Made by a program: the position numbers and the translations under genes. From Bugulina stolonifera (taxonomy: Eukaryota; Bryozoa; Gymnolaemata; Cheilostomatida; Bugulidae): DNA of 64,000 nt. The notes under the pieces are model-generated. The model saw nothing but the letters and a program-made list of their open reading frames with translations, ran no database searches and was not told the DNA's origin. Positions 49,881 through 62,216 of this stretch are shown one piece after another; the first letter of the stretch is position 1; every line of letters begins with the position of its first letter. Where the stretch lies: positions 13,657,501 through 13,721,500 of the forward strand of contig OW285192.1 of assembly GCA_935421135.1 (NCBI GenBank), read 5' to 3'.

Positions 49881-52059
49881 GGCGATGATGGCGTCAATCT
49901 TCTTTAATCTAAAATTGTACAGATGCAGCATTATAACACATTTAGGGCTGTTGTATATGTATATGACATACTCTACTTCCGTTGAGGATCAGTATATTAT
50001 ACTAGGTACATGAACTTGACTCTATGCTGTTTATTATATTGAGCCTGCGCCTGTATTAGCTCTGCAAAAGCGTAGTTGAGCATTGATATTACTGCCTTTG
50101 AATCTTTCCCTATTTTTAACTTCTATTTTGTAGTTTTTTTAATGATGAAATAAACATAAAAACAAACAAAAAAGATTAAAAAAGCAAGACAACAAATGGT
50201 TAGCCAATGCACAAGTCATTCTTTGAAATTTTAGTCATTTAATATTAAAAATTGTCTCAATCAGAAATTGTACTATTTCTCAAACTTTACAGCACAATAT
50301 CAAACATTAACAGCGGTGGCATAGTGCATGTCTATTGAAGCTAGCAAAATACCTAATTAAATGTTGCCAGCTCGTACTCATAGTCAGTAACACTTACCTA
50401 GTATCATGAATGTCAATTGAAGTTAATAGTCCACCAAAATTATTTTGGAAGACAGTACTATTGGTGAAATATTCGGTACATTAGCCAAAGAATGTCTAAC
50501 TAAACTGATGGAGAACAGATGTTGATATAGCTAAATCGGACACATAAGTCGTCCTGTAACCCCGCCCCCTTTAAGGTGAAAATACGGAGTAACTGTTCCA
50601 TTTAGGAATGTGACAACATCAGACTTCATAAAAAAAGGAGGCTGTTCAAATCTGCTTATTCAATTAATGCCCTGGTGTCAGTATAAAGTAGGACAATTTG
50701 ATTGCCGAATCATTAAGAGATTATGAACAAAGAATGACTATGGAGACAAAGGCATATCCTTACTCCAGGGATAACACTTTTTCTAGTCTATATGCATGAA
50801 CGGATATGTCAAAGTTTTCTAATCTCAGTGTGGACTTTCATAGGCAACAAGTTACCAATAGAAACGGACACATCATAGTTAATAATAAAACACAATAAAT
50901 ATAAAATTGCTAAATACATTATACATGTATTATACTCAATAGTAAAAAGAGATGGCAACTTTTCCTGTCCCATTTCTAACAAAGAAACAATATTATGTCA
51001 ATTCCATGTACTTCTACACTAGGCTCTTAAAAGTTAAAATATAAAATATCCGTTACTATTGCAGGCTACTCGGATTCTAGAACTTCTAATGGTGAGCTGG
51101 CTAGTTGACAGTAGTTATCTACCCATGACAGATGTATTGTTAGAAAGTAAAGTCCGCCATGAGATCTTGCGCCAGTGATAGTTCTACTTGCGAAATCTAA
51201 CAATTGGAGGTCAAAAATGAACACTACTGTGGCAGCCACTATGTTAGTACGGGATATGGTATGACCCCAGTTCCACTAGTTCATCAATAATTATTAGTTA
51301 CTGAGCTACGCGCTACACTAGTAGTCAATTCATTTTCTACTAGTAGATCTCCATTTTCCAATTTAAAAACTGCCTGCTTAGTTGCACCTCTATACAGAGT
51401 GAATTACACTAGTACTGTCAGTAGTTCGACTCTAAATAACATTTTGCATCATGTGATGGACTAAAATAAGAATTGTGTTCAAAGTATTAATCAAAAAGAC
51501 CCAATCTAGAAATAATAATTACATTATAATATGTATCATCTATGGACTATGGCGCCATGAAGTAATAACTCGGTACTTGTGACCAATTTTGTCACCTCAG
51601 TTATTACTCCTCTGACATCTGTATGATTATGTTTAGGAGATTAGTAAACACTTACATGTAGCTGTGTATCCTGCTAAGTCTGGGTTCCAATATACGTCTG
51701 TTGGAGTCGTCATGTCTCGATGTTATGCTGCGCAATAATTCTACTGTTTTTTTGTTCAGCGGCAGAATCCTGTTCGTCGGATTCCAATATTGCATCGTGA
51801 TAATACACTTATATTTTTTGTTTTTACCACAGAATGGTTATCAATCAATCTCCTCCATTAAAGGGTTTCCATGGTTCGAACTCAGTCAATTTTATTCTCA
51901 GTACGCAGTCATTCAAGCTGCATAAAGGCTACTAATAGTTCATAGGATGGTTTAGTACGTACTGCTAACTACAGCTGTTACTAGTGCAAGTTATTTACCA
52001 GTTCGAGCCATGGAAATTGTGTGCATAATGCTGCGGAGTCTATGCTAATTCTTTTGCTT

Positions 52060-52250
52060 AGTGTTACACAGTAGTTGAGAAGTTGCCTCACCCTGATACT
52101 GATTTATCATGGGCAGGAAGGTTAGAAACAGACCCATGAACCGAGAATTGATCTCCAACCCCAGAAAGAGTTTGAATCATGACTGTATATACGTGTAGTA
52201 TTTGTTATTCATAGGCAATCACTCTAACCACTGGGCCGACAACATCTGCT
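52060..52250 (-). mobile_element. Probable tRNA-derived SINE, reverse orientation
   Basis: On the minus strand GGCCCAGTGGTTAGAGTG resembles an A-box, followed by a degenerate B-box (GGAGATCAATTCTC). A body without known similarity follows. No clear target duplication; ends approximate. Confidence 0.5.
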
Positions 52251-53615
52251 GCCAATGTTAAGGCACTGAACACACAATCCAAAAGCACCATGTGGAAGGA
52301 CAAGTCAACTTATGATCTCCGAATTGTGTATTATTAATGACATAAATTGATGGAATAAGTTGAAGATTAGTCTGATTTTCTGATAGCATGGAGTAGTAGG
52401 GCAACTAGTTCAGAAGACATGGTAAGCTCCTCGCAGCTTTGTACGCTATCCAACTCGTCTTTCTACAGTCAAACACTATGTATAGGAGGTGTGCTATTGA
52501 GTACATGTAAAATTTAAGTTCAGGTAAATAAGAGATTAGGCCAACCAGTTGATAGAAAACACTCCACTAATGTACGCACCAAATAAAAGATACATACGTT
52601 GTAAATATGCATAGCTCAATCAATGTGTTTTTTGGGTAAATGTGGTATGTATGGATCAGTCGTTTTGTAGAAAGCCAAAAGCTTGCAATAGCCTATCCAT
52701 CGTTGGAACATGCAGAGAATGCTGCTAAAAAGACAATGAGAACTCCCCAAGGGTTATATTATTCTTACTAAAGCTAAGGAGTTATCGCCTCTCTGTGCCA
52801 AATTGCTCAGAACTTTGTTTACAGTTGCAGCTGCATGTACATGTATATACATTATGTACCTCCGTCGCATTTGAAATAGTTTTAATTGATTGAATATATT
52901 TTGAGTTTGTTGGAATGTTTTGATGCCTGGTTCTTAAAATCTTGTAGAAAGTAAATATTACTGTGACTCTAATTCCACTACATGTACATGAATTCCCCGA
53001 AGTCACATTGGTATCATCTCCTCATTAGTTAAGAAAGTTGTCTCCCCGTAAAAATCTTATGTGAAGTCTTGTTCCAGTTTTTTATGTTTGATTTGAGCGT
53101 GACATCTGTCGATGATGCAATATTTTGCAGATACCATTAACTTTTCAGCTTCATTATAAGACTACATGTACACGCAGACCCATAAAGCTATAATTAGTGT
53201 CTCCGCGATCTCTTGCTCGGACCTGGGTCGCAAATAAAAATTCCAAGATGGCCTAGGCCAAAATGGCTATTGGCCCGGGGTTTTTTCTTGGTCGGACAAA
53301 ACCCTCCCTAGCTCATCGGCACAACTGACTTATTCGCACGAAAATGAGGATTTTACTTTTGGTTCAGGTCGGTGATTTCGCGACTCTGTGACGGATGTGT
53401 GCCGGAAAATATATTTTAGCAAATTGGCCTGTGCCTGAAATTTGGGTTGTAAAGACACTAAATATTGTGACAATGCCACCGTTTAAATGCCTTTGTTAAT
53501 TCATATACAATGTAATTTACCCCGATGAGAATAAACTAACTATACTCTTATATCACATTTTCAATTGTCAGAAATGCAACTTAAAACATGTGATAAAATG
53601 ATTATTTTCTTTAGG

Positions 53616-53729
53616 TCTGCAGCTACTGTATGTGTAATAACAAGATGTTGGAATCAGAGGGCTGGGAGTTGACCAGAAACAAGTTTCTGTCATGCTACCC
53701 AGAGCACTGTATTCAAGCGCATTGGTAGC
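53616..53729 (+). other. Exon-like ORF, possible terminal exon
   Basis: It is preceded by a good acceptor (ATTATTTTCTTTAG). The frame of 37 codons to TAG reads VCSYCMCNNKMLESEGWELT and then a second Cys pair, CYPEHC. The Cys-Cys spacing could be zinc-binding. No partner exons were found, so it may be chance. Confidence 0.2.
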
Positions 53730-54669
53730 AGTAGACCTACTTGTATTAGTTTGTACTAACATGTGTTTTGATGTTTATCAAGGTTTACCCAGGGGATTAT
53801 AATTAGCTATGGTTCACAAATTCAACCAGATCCTGAACATAGCAGTGTATGACATCATCACTATGATATATATTATTATCAGTTACATGTACACGTAGGT
53901 TAGTTGGGGTGTCCTAGGAACACAGTGATGGAGCCGTTGAAAATTTGAGATGAATCATCTTGATTAGGGTACACACATCTTGGCACCTATTCAATATATT
54001 AGATCCATATAATTGTCATAACTAATTTATGGGGGCCCTCATAGAACGATGACATTCCAGATCCTCGTTCTGCAGGTGTGAGAGAAGCACATCTGTATAA
54101 TCTGATTATCAAGTACCAGGTACTTGTACTTTTTATTTAGGGAACTCAAGGTAATGCCCTAAAAACCCTTTAATTCACATTTAGTTCCGAAGCTATAGAT
54201 ATTGCACCTTTTTATACATTTTTAATGAATTTTGGTTGATTATGGCAACCAGTCTACAGTCTACAGGTTTCATCTCATAAATCCTAATCCGATCAACAGT
54301 TAATAGTGCCATCTTTGTCTATCAATCAATATATTATAATTTTGGTATGCTCCAGAAAGCACCTTCACCCTGTGGTATCCATTTACATAAATAATTAGCC
54401 TCTGGTGAAATCTAGTTCATCAGCATATACATGTACATCACACATCTGGTCTAGAGATTTCTTGTAGAACTACTTGTAATAATTCGTTGGTAATATCGCA
54501 ACGTGCTGGTTCGCTCCACCCCTCTTCTCCATAATAGAATTGCGTATAATATACATGTACACTGCTGGCCTATCGTCTACTTCTGTAAGCTTCTATCATA
54601 GTAGTATTTTTTGTCATTCCTTTTAGGAACTAATAATATACGTTCATCACTCAGGCATTACTCTGCCAC

Positions 54670-54935
54670 ACAGTCATGTGTGTAAAGTTTCTATTACAAA
54701 ACTTATTGGCTGTACTTCTCTCTGGTGACCACAGGCAAGAAAGCGATAATTTAAAGAGATCTGCAATTTGTTCTAGTTTTGGGTGGGGAAGCCACTTCAC
54801 CAATGGCAAGGTTACTAATGTAGCACAGGAGCATTATAAGGTTGTATCCCCTTTCTAACGCCAACAATGACCTTTACGCTTTACAAGACTCCCACATGAA
54901 AGCTCAGAGCCCTAACCACTAGACCACAGCTGTAA
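54670..54935 (-). mobile_element. Probable tRNA-derived SINE, reverse orientation
   Basis: On the minus strand GTGGTCTAGTGGTTAGGGC is a good A-box and GTGGGAGTC a weak B-box. The body shares GCTCCTGTGC and a GGCTTC segment with the SINE at 18910-19207. Ends approximate. Confidence 0.6.
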
Positions 54936-57675
54936 AGTTCCTGTTAAAGATGGTTTTATACACAAAATCTTCTATTAGCAATGTTCATCTTTCGGGCTTT
55001 GTCCCTATTCGAGGTGATCACAGCAGATCCCACTCCTTCATTTATTCCTGTCTTCTACCTATTTCTAATTTAAGCATCTTCTTTCCTATCGATGTTGAGG
55101 ACAATTAATCATGTCTAATTATCATTAGTGTAGAGTTGTCATTCCTTCTCAGTAGGGTTTCTTGATTAGCCTAGCACTAAAATTACTATCCATACTTCCT
55201 CTAATATTAGACTACAATAGTATTAGCTACAGAGTATGTACATTCTATGAGCAGGTCAATTGTATTACAATTAATCTTCTGAAAAAAAGTCCTATGTCAT
55301 TATAACAATAGTCTATTTTAGGTATTCGCCTAAACTAAAGTCGCATGATTGGACAATGTAGGTTATGAAAATAACCTGGATGTCTAATAAATGTTTGGTT
55401 GATTTCAGGTGAAAGATCCTGTTTCAGTGATCACTATAATTACAGTAACTGGTATTTATGGTGTATCAAATTAGCACTGCCAAATATCATAAAGTAGTGG
55501 CACTTTGGGTACATTGTGTAACACAAAAAACAAAGTTTTTAAATACCTACTTTATTATGTCTTATGAAAGGAGCATATGGTGATGAAATACATAGTTCAG
55601 ATTCCCAGATACAAAGATGGTCATGTCTGTAGGATATATTTCACCATCTACAATGTACTTTGTGCCTATGTAATGATTTACTCTCCCACAGGGGAAAATC
55701 AAGAGTGGTTTATTCCTTTACTAACAGATCAGCAGTGAATGGTATGAGGTGAATTGGTTAGCAACGATTTGCCTGCAAACCTGCGGCCATATTGGCTGAT
55801 CCTACCATTGTTCCTCCCACTGTTGCTAGCTGACTATAACCATACTTGGAAAGTGCAAGTGGTCTGCTCTCAGCAGAACCCATTAATTTCGGACAAAGTC
55901 ACTTATATCGCTCTTCTCTTACAGCACAGTATTTTTCTAGCTCGAACTGAATTATGCAGAAAGGACAATTTCAACGTAAACAAACTGGTCACAGTTTAAA
56001 AGAGTTCATCGGCGATGAGACAACTCTAAATTTTAATCAATTTTTCCAATGCAAATAACACTGATATGCGAAGGAAACTTAATAAACTACATGAAAATAG
56101 ACAAAGAATGTACACTTTTAGATGTAGTGCAATGGAAACAATAGATAGATAGCTTTCCGTCATTGTTAGGTTATTACATCATACTACATATTGCAGGACT
56201 GTTAAGGAGCATTACCTGTATATATTAATGATGTTCTTCATATCAGTCTTAGGTATTCTTGTGTAAATTTGATGTCATTGGTTATAACACAGTGGTAACT
56301 GTGGACTTACCAACCAAGATATGTTTGTGCATATTATTATTTATAGCATAAAAGGTGTAGAAGCTGCAAACACCCACTGGTATCTATAGTACATTAATTA
56401 GCATTAAGCATAATTTATTATTTAATTATTAGCTTAGAATTGTTTATGCGTACTAGTTAACCTTCATTTACCTGGGTATGTTATATGGCTTCGAGCATCT
56501 ACTTTATTGACATGGGGAATAATATTATCCCTGGTATGGTCCAGTAATGATACAAATTTAAAAAACAATAATAATAACATATAAGTATGAGAATGTGGGT
56601 GGCTGAATTCTGCACAGGGTAGGTCGATTTTGAGTAAAACATATGCAGTAAAGCTTCATCCCAGCCTATCTTTGAACTTTAGAACTAAGGCAATGAAAAG
56701 TGAGTACCTAAGCTATGCACAGCTTGGTAAATAGCTACCAGGTGGGCAGGTAGTGTACTATGACATCATTTTATACTGTTGAGTTTGCCAAACTCCCACA
56801 GTTGTTATTGTTGGGTTGGCCCAGTGTCATAGAAGTATAGACTCAGTGAGGATGACATGAACAGGCAGGCTGAGATTTGGTTCCAACTATCTTGGATGAA
56901 ATTATTAATTTGTTAGACGCCTTCAGGCTTTAGGCATGCCTGTTAATAATAGTCTATTAGGTGCAATAGTAGAGAAAGTTAGATAGCCTTAGTTCTTGTT
57001 TGTGGTTGGGATTTGGGGCAAGGACAGTCAATCAAAATTATATAGAGAAGACTACTTCTTCTGCTTCGGCTTTCGCGAAGAACAAAAGCTGTCTCAAATT
57101 CCAACATTTCTACACCATAACAATAGAGCTACATGTAGTACATTTGTAGTATACGCCTTCTGTCAGGAAAAACTTATACATAGTATACAGTCATGTAAGT
57201 GTACATGTGTGTATAGTTCAAAAGAACAAAGCTATCGCTTATGAACTTAGGCCTTCTGTCACTAAACACCTATAATACATAGTATACAGTTATGTAAGTC
57301 ATGTAAGTCATGTAAGTGTAAGTGTGTGTAAATAGTTCTTAAGCCGTAGCCTACAGGTAAAAGAAAGGTCTACGCAAACATGTAGGTAAACCTATATCAT
57401 AGGCTACATGTGGGCCTACAGTGACAGGTGTTAACCACGAAAACAACCAACCAAACCGCGTTACCTGTTGCCAAGTCAGTTTGATGGTATAGAATAAAGT
57501 ATTGCTCTCACATCTTCGAGTCTGTTACTAAAACTGAGTTTGAAAATCATTATGGAGCTTGCTTCTTGGCTTATATTGTCTAACTCAGCTTTCAAAAAAA
57601 TATATTCCATTTGCTGTACTGAATATTGTACAATAATGGATCAACGTTATTGAATTTAACTTGGAATGATTAAAG

Positions 57676-58028
57676 GATAGGGACAACCGAGTTGAATTAT
57701 TGCACCAAGAAAGAGACACTAAGGATAGAAATCATCAATACCGTAAGGTAGCCCACCTAGAGAGCGTATACTAATATATGCATGGAGTATTACAGTATAT
57801 CTAACCATGTAATAGTAATGTGCTTTATCACCAGTGTTTGATAAATTAGAGTTGTCTTTCCTTCAATTTCAGACTGTGGGACCAAGAGAGATTAAATGCT
57901 CTCTTACGTCTGATGGTGTCTTGTTCTCTAGAGCAAATCGGTACATCGTTTGTTCAGCTATGCAACGACCAGCTTGTTGGTCTTTTCAGTCTCCGGCACC
58001 GCAGAGCTCTGTTGTGATTGGTCCATAA
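57676..58028 (+). pseudogene. Small heat-shock (alpha-crystallin domain) fragment
   Basis: Two pieces in matching phase resemble part of an alpha-crystallin domain. 57676-57747 reads DNRVELLHQERDTKD, like the strand where family members have VxVxGxHEExxD, and ends at a GTAGCC donor. After the acceptor at 57872 the frame reads REIKCSLTSDGVL, like the family's I-x-x-x-L-(S)xDGVL segment. The arginine-rich stretch and the LP motif expected between them are shortened. The N-terminal part of the domain was not found upstream, and after SDGVL the frame runs to a stop without the usual continuation. It is probably a decayed or partial gene; chance similarity is not excluded. Confidence 0.4.
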
Positions 58029-59450
58029 TACATGTAGATACAATTATTCTAATTATGTCATTTACCAGAAGTCAGATTTGGTATACCAAAAGTGGATTTT
58101 GAGCTGTAATTTGAAGATAAGACAACTTCAAATAGTTATTATTTATAGAAAGCCAGTATAACAAATAAAAATCTTGCTAAAGCCTAACGCAAATGAGAGG
58201 CTGTGAGCATGGAGCAACTCTATAGACAACGAGTATCAGAGTGACCTTGAGTAATGTCCAGCTAAAAATTATATTAATGTTTGCTTATTATAATTATTCT
58301 AAACAATCCCACTGCTTTTTGGTATAGATAACAATTTGAAGTTGTTTTATCTTCAAATTAGAGATATAAATCCACCAAGCAACAATAGAAACCAAAAATA
58401 TTTCTGTATATTATGGTCTTTAAAAGTATTTGCCCTAAATGGTATGGAGGACTACTTTAAACTGGTGACACATAAATCTTACATCGCAAGGAGGACCAAC
58501 AGTCTAGGGAAAGACTAGTCTTGAGCCTTAACCCTTCCAAATATTACGTAAATGCACACTTGCTCAAATTTGCTCCAATTTGGAGTTATCTGCTTTACAA
58601 TTCAGATCTATCACAATTATATAAATTCAGCAAAATAATTGTACATTCGATGAACTTTAGCTTAAGATCTAGTGATTGCATCTTGATTGCGAATGACTGA
58701 GAAATTTGTCATTACCCAAAATAAAGTTTACTTTCGTGCATATTGCCCTGATTGTAGACAAGCTGTCTTTAGCTGTACCATGTTGGCAGCATGAATAAAG
58801 TTAAGTAGATAGTCGTAGAAGAGTCATTGCGCTCAGTAATGAGACCTTATGGATTAATAGTAAGTTACTAGCTACTAACCCCATGTCATTAAATTATCTT
58901 TTTGTGTACAGCTGGCTTGGTAAAAAACCGCTGGCTGTGTTATCATTATTCATATGATGTCATGAGCTGAGAATAATTTGCTCTATTCATATAATTTATG
59001 CATCTTGTTTTTGCACAAACACTCACCTGACATTGTGTTTTTCCAATGGGATTTCTATCTGCCAACGCACATCTGCCCTTTTTACAATTTACGAGTGTAG
59101 TCTGTATAAAAATACAGAGTTAGCGATCTTACGACACCTAAAATGATGCAAGCACATCTTGATTTTCTTGACGCTAAACTAGTTTGCCGACGGAAGTTGT
59201 TCTATCTTTCACCTAGCAAGTTTTTACAATCAGAGGTCATTGACAATCGTCACCTTATTTGCAATATTATATTTTGTTGAGATACAATGTGAACACTCTT
59301 GAGCTTGCTCAAAGGAAATTCTCCTTGTTTTCCAAGTACAGCAATAGCATGATATTTACATGCGATTGTAACTATTGATTGAATTTAAAAGTTAAGCAAC
59401 ACATGTAATGATAGTTGTTCTCTCCTGCAGGTGATCAGTCTCAGTTGTAT
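58029..59450. other. Intergenic, nothing recognised
   Basis: AT-rich sequence without exon or repeat signatures I can support. Confidence 0.35.
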
Positions 59451-59696
59451 CGGTAGCTGAGTGGCCTAGTGCTAGTCACTCAGGTCTTGCAACAATGACG
59501 CAAGTTATCTGCAAAAGACATGAGTTCGAGTCCTGCCAACGACCTGGGAGTTTTCATCCCAAAGAAGGTTTTCCTTCTGTGTCATATCAAATTATAATAA
59601 TACCCAGGTCTAGGAACTGTAGTGGCCCCTCGACTAGCTCTGCTATTGAGCCGCTACGTTAAAGAATTGTGCTTGGTACCATGGATATTATTATTA
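59443..59696 (+). mobile_element. tRNA-derived SINE
   Basis: TAGCTGAGTGGCC (A-box) at about 59454 and GAGTTCGAGTCCTG (B-box) at about 59522 are about 68 bases apart. That spacing suits a tRNA with a long variable arm, such as Leu or Ser. A body of about 150 bases and an ATTATTATT tail follow. Its sequence differs from the SINE at 18910, so it is a second family. Confidence 0.7.
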
Positions 59697-59699
59697 AAC

Positions 59700-61950
59700 T
59701 ACATTGTAGAATGTGCCTTCTCTATACATCTGTGTATTTGCTATTTAGTATTCAATGTTGTATTATGAATAAAATTATACTTCGTTTATTTAGGGGAGGG
59801 GGGCATTTGCCTTTCCAGAAATCTGTCCAAACACAAATATGTGTTGGTTTCAAGTCTCAAAATTGAGCTTTGAATAAGTTTACACCATCACAAATCTGTG
59901 GCCAGCATTGGTGATCTTTGATCCTGTATATTTCATTTGTTTGAACTTAGTAGAGAACATTTTAGTATCGGTCTGGGCAGCCAGAATACTCTAGCCTGAG
60001 CTTTTTGCTCCCTCAGCCAAAAATAGTTATCACAGCCCAGGGTTTAAATACTGCCTGTAGGAGCACAAACTATCTACATGAGCTCTACCTACAACACTAC
60101 TTTTGTTTGTATTCATAAAGTATAAATAATGATCCAAAAATACTCTAGTCTATACTGAACTGAACTCCATTGTCTATGAGAATCAAGGAAAACAAGAAAC
60201 GAGCACGGTGGAACTTGTGATCAATGATTGATAACAGCTGAAGGTGAAAAGTATTTGAATGCACATGTAGAAATAGCCAACTACATTTAATGTGAAAAGT
60301 GCTTATATATTTTGATGCAAAAAATCAATATTGGAGATGGCAGTATATGTATTATGCATCTAAGTGGCAAACAGTTTACAATGTTGTATTATCGCAGTAA
60401 AAACGTATATTTGAAGCATAAAAAATGATATTTCAGTTGAGTGCAAAATTTTAGTGGTCACACTGTTTTATATGTATACGTCTTGTTCTGTATCATTGAT
60501 TATTACAAAAAACAGACTAGCTGATTAACTGTGTGCCCACACTGTGTATAATGGCTTAATGTTTCGTAAAAAATAATTCTGTAAAGTTGTCAACAAAACC
60601 TGTTTTCCTTATTTGTTTTTGTTAGCTTGTTCAACAAAATGATGGGTGAACAGTATCATTATATTGGCAGATTATCTTCTTCTCAGGGTAGAGATTATCG
60701 TTTTATAGTTGCATGTATTGCACTACTACTAAAAATTTTGTAACAGTAGGATTAGCTGTAATAATCTGTATTGTTTTGGTAATTCTTCAACATAGCACTT
60801 GTACTTGATAGGAGATCAGCTTTCCATTACAAGACAGAATGTTATTTTGAAGATACACTAGACTAAACCTGACAGATTTACTTCCGACTCTACATAGTCC
60901 TGTCACAATGTGGGCTGAACAGCTGCATCACTCCCACAAACCAGGATATGCAGTGACACAACAAAGCCACGTCACATCAGTAATTCTTTACAGCACTAGG
61001 AGAAAAAATCTTCTCTGAAACCATAAAAAGTATAGATATTGTGATTGATAAGCTGATACCAGCTGGTATATGCATAATTTGTTACTACTTAGTATGTCTG
61101 GCATGTTGACAGGTCCTGGTGTAAGAAAAGAATATAATTATCGTCGAATGTTGAACTTCTGTGACAGATGACCCTATAATATTAACAAGCGATTGCACAT
61201 TGTATTATGACCTACATTTTCAAGTTGGTGCTAAGCGCATTGCTTAAACCAGCTTTTTACTGTAATTACAATTGTGCAACAAACACTGGGGGAGAAAAAG
61301 ATTTCCAGTTGAAATAAAAAATAGAGAAAGTTTTGGTATGTTAACACAAGTCTTTTAGGCTTGGCTACATGACAGGAAACTAAGTACAAATAGATTCGGA
61401 TTGAGAATTGTTTGCGTAGAGCTGAGATTTCATACTAATTTTGTCTTGCTTAGAAGAAATGATTATTGTTAAGTAAGTTTCAGTCATAAATCAGTTTCCA
61501 CCAGTAAAAAATGAGTGCACATAACACCTATCCAGACTCTGATAATGCAAGAGATTCTCAGATTTTTAAATTATATTTTCTTTCCCTCCCAAGTTATATA
61601 CCCGACCCAAAACTGTCCAATGGCAGTCAGGTTCAGGTTTCAACAGTTCATTCAGAAGGCTCTTCTTCCTCCTCAACAGAGCAAAGGCGGAGATATCAAT
61701 TTTTGCAAATCATGGTAAATACATTGCAACTTTAAATTGGCCAATCACAACTAGTTTCCATAGAAAAAACAATAGGTCTGTGTAGTATAGCTATGTCACA
61801 AGAGCAAAAAACACTAATTTGTGATTTCGCAACTAAAGCTTCTGAGTGTTCACCTGGGGAATGATAAAATACAAAATTATGACATGCTTTAATATTCTTC
61901 ATTATTATTATTAATTTATAAAGCAGAAATATTGTAATGGTTTTTTTGTA
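59700..61950. other. Intergenic, one weak exon-like stretch
   Basis: Only 61594-61714 looks exon-like: the acceptor CTTTCCCTCCCAAG, a frame with HSEGSSSSSTEQRRR and a donor ATG|GTAAAT. No partner exons were found. Confidence 0.3.
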
Positions 61951-61951
61951 T

Positions 61952-62060
61952 TGTGTATATGTCGGGTGGGACGACCCATATAAAGAGTGAGTAGCCTATG
62001 ATCGGTCTTCTATTATCCAGTGTAATAAATAACATGTTACTTAGACTTCTAGTTGGCACA
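61952..62060 (+). mobile_element. Short LTR-like sequence (about 109 bp)
   Basis: It starts TGTGTATATGTCGGG and ends GGCACA. A TATA-like ATATAAAG is at about 61978 and GTAATAAATAA at about 62022, so it has the order of a miniature U3-R-U5. No target duplication was seen, so the call is tentative. Confidence 0.35.
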
Positions 62061-62216
62061 TAGATAACCAATCACAAATAAAAATAATATAAAAAACACC
62101 AACTTAGTCATTTATTTTTATTGAAAAATTCATTGCATGTAATAGTTGTATGCGTTTGTTATTTGACCCAAGCATTATATAAATAGCTCATTATTTGTTT
62201 CTTTTTCCCTTAAACG

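Larger units (their letters stand above)
49909..57670. other. Long gene-poor interval upstream of gene F
   Basis: No firm gene. It holds two probable SINEs (52060-52250, 54670-54935), a CCGCCCC box near 50566 that could belong to a gene F promoter, a locally GC-rich stretch at 53200-53420, and one exon-like ORF at 53616-53729. The 5' UTR exon of gene F should lie in its left part. Confidence 0.4.

Noticed and set aside
55754..55999. ORF with a hydrophobic stretch that looks like a signal peptide
   Set aside because: No family match, no partner exons, and a hydrophobic run alone is common in AT-rich frames.
56996..57244. Plus-strand ORF of 82 codons
   Set aside because: No splice context, no domain and no similarity to neighbours.
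59451..59535. Functional tRNA gene
   Set aside because: The A and B boxes are tRNA-like, but no proper acceptor stem or cloverleaf can be drawn and a SINE body with a simple-repeat tail follows.
61511..61735. Two overlapping plus-strand ORFs with a Ser-rich stretch
   Set aside because: A good acceptor and donor exist, but no partner exon or homology was found; kept only as a remark in the intergenic entry.
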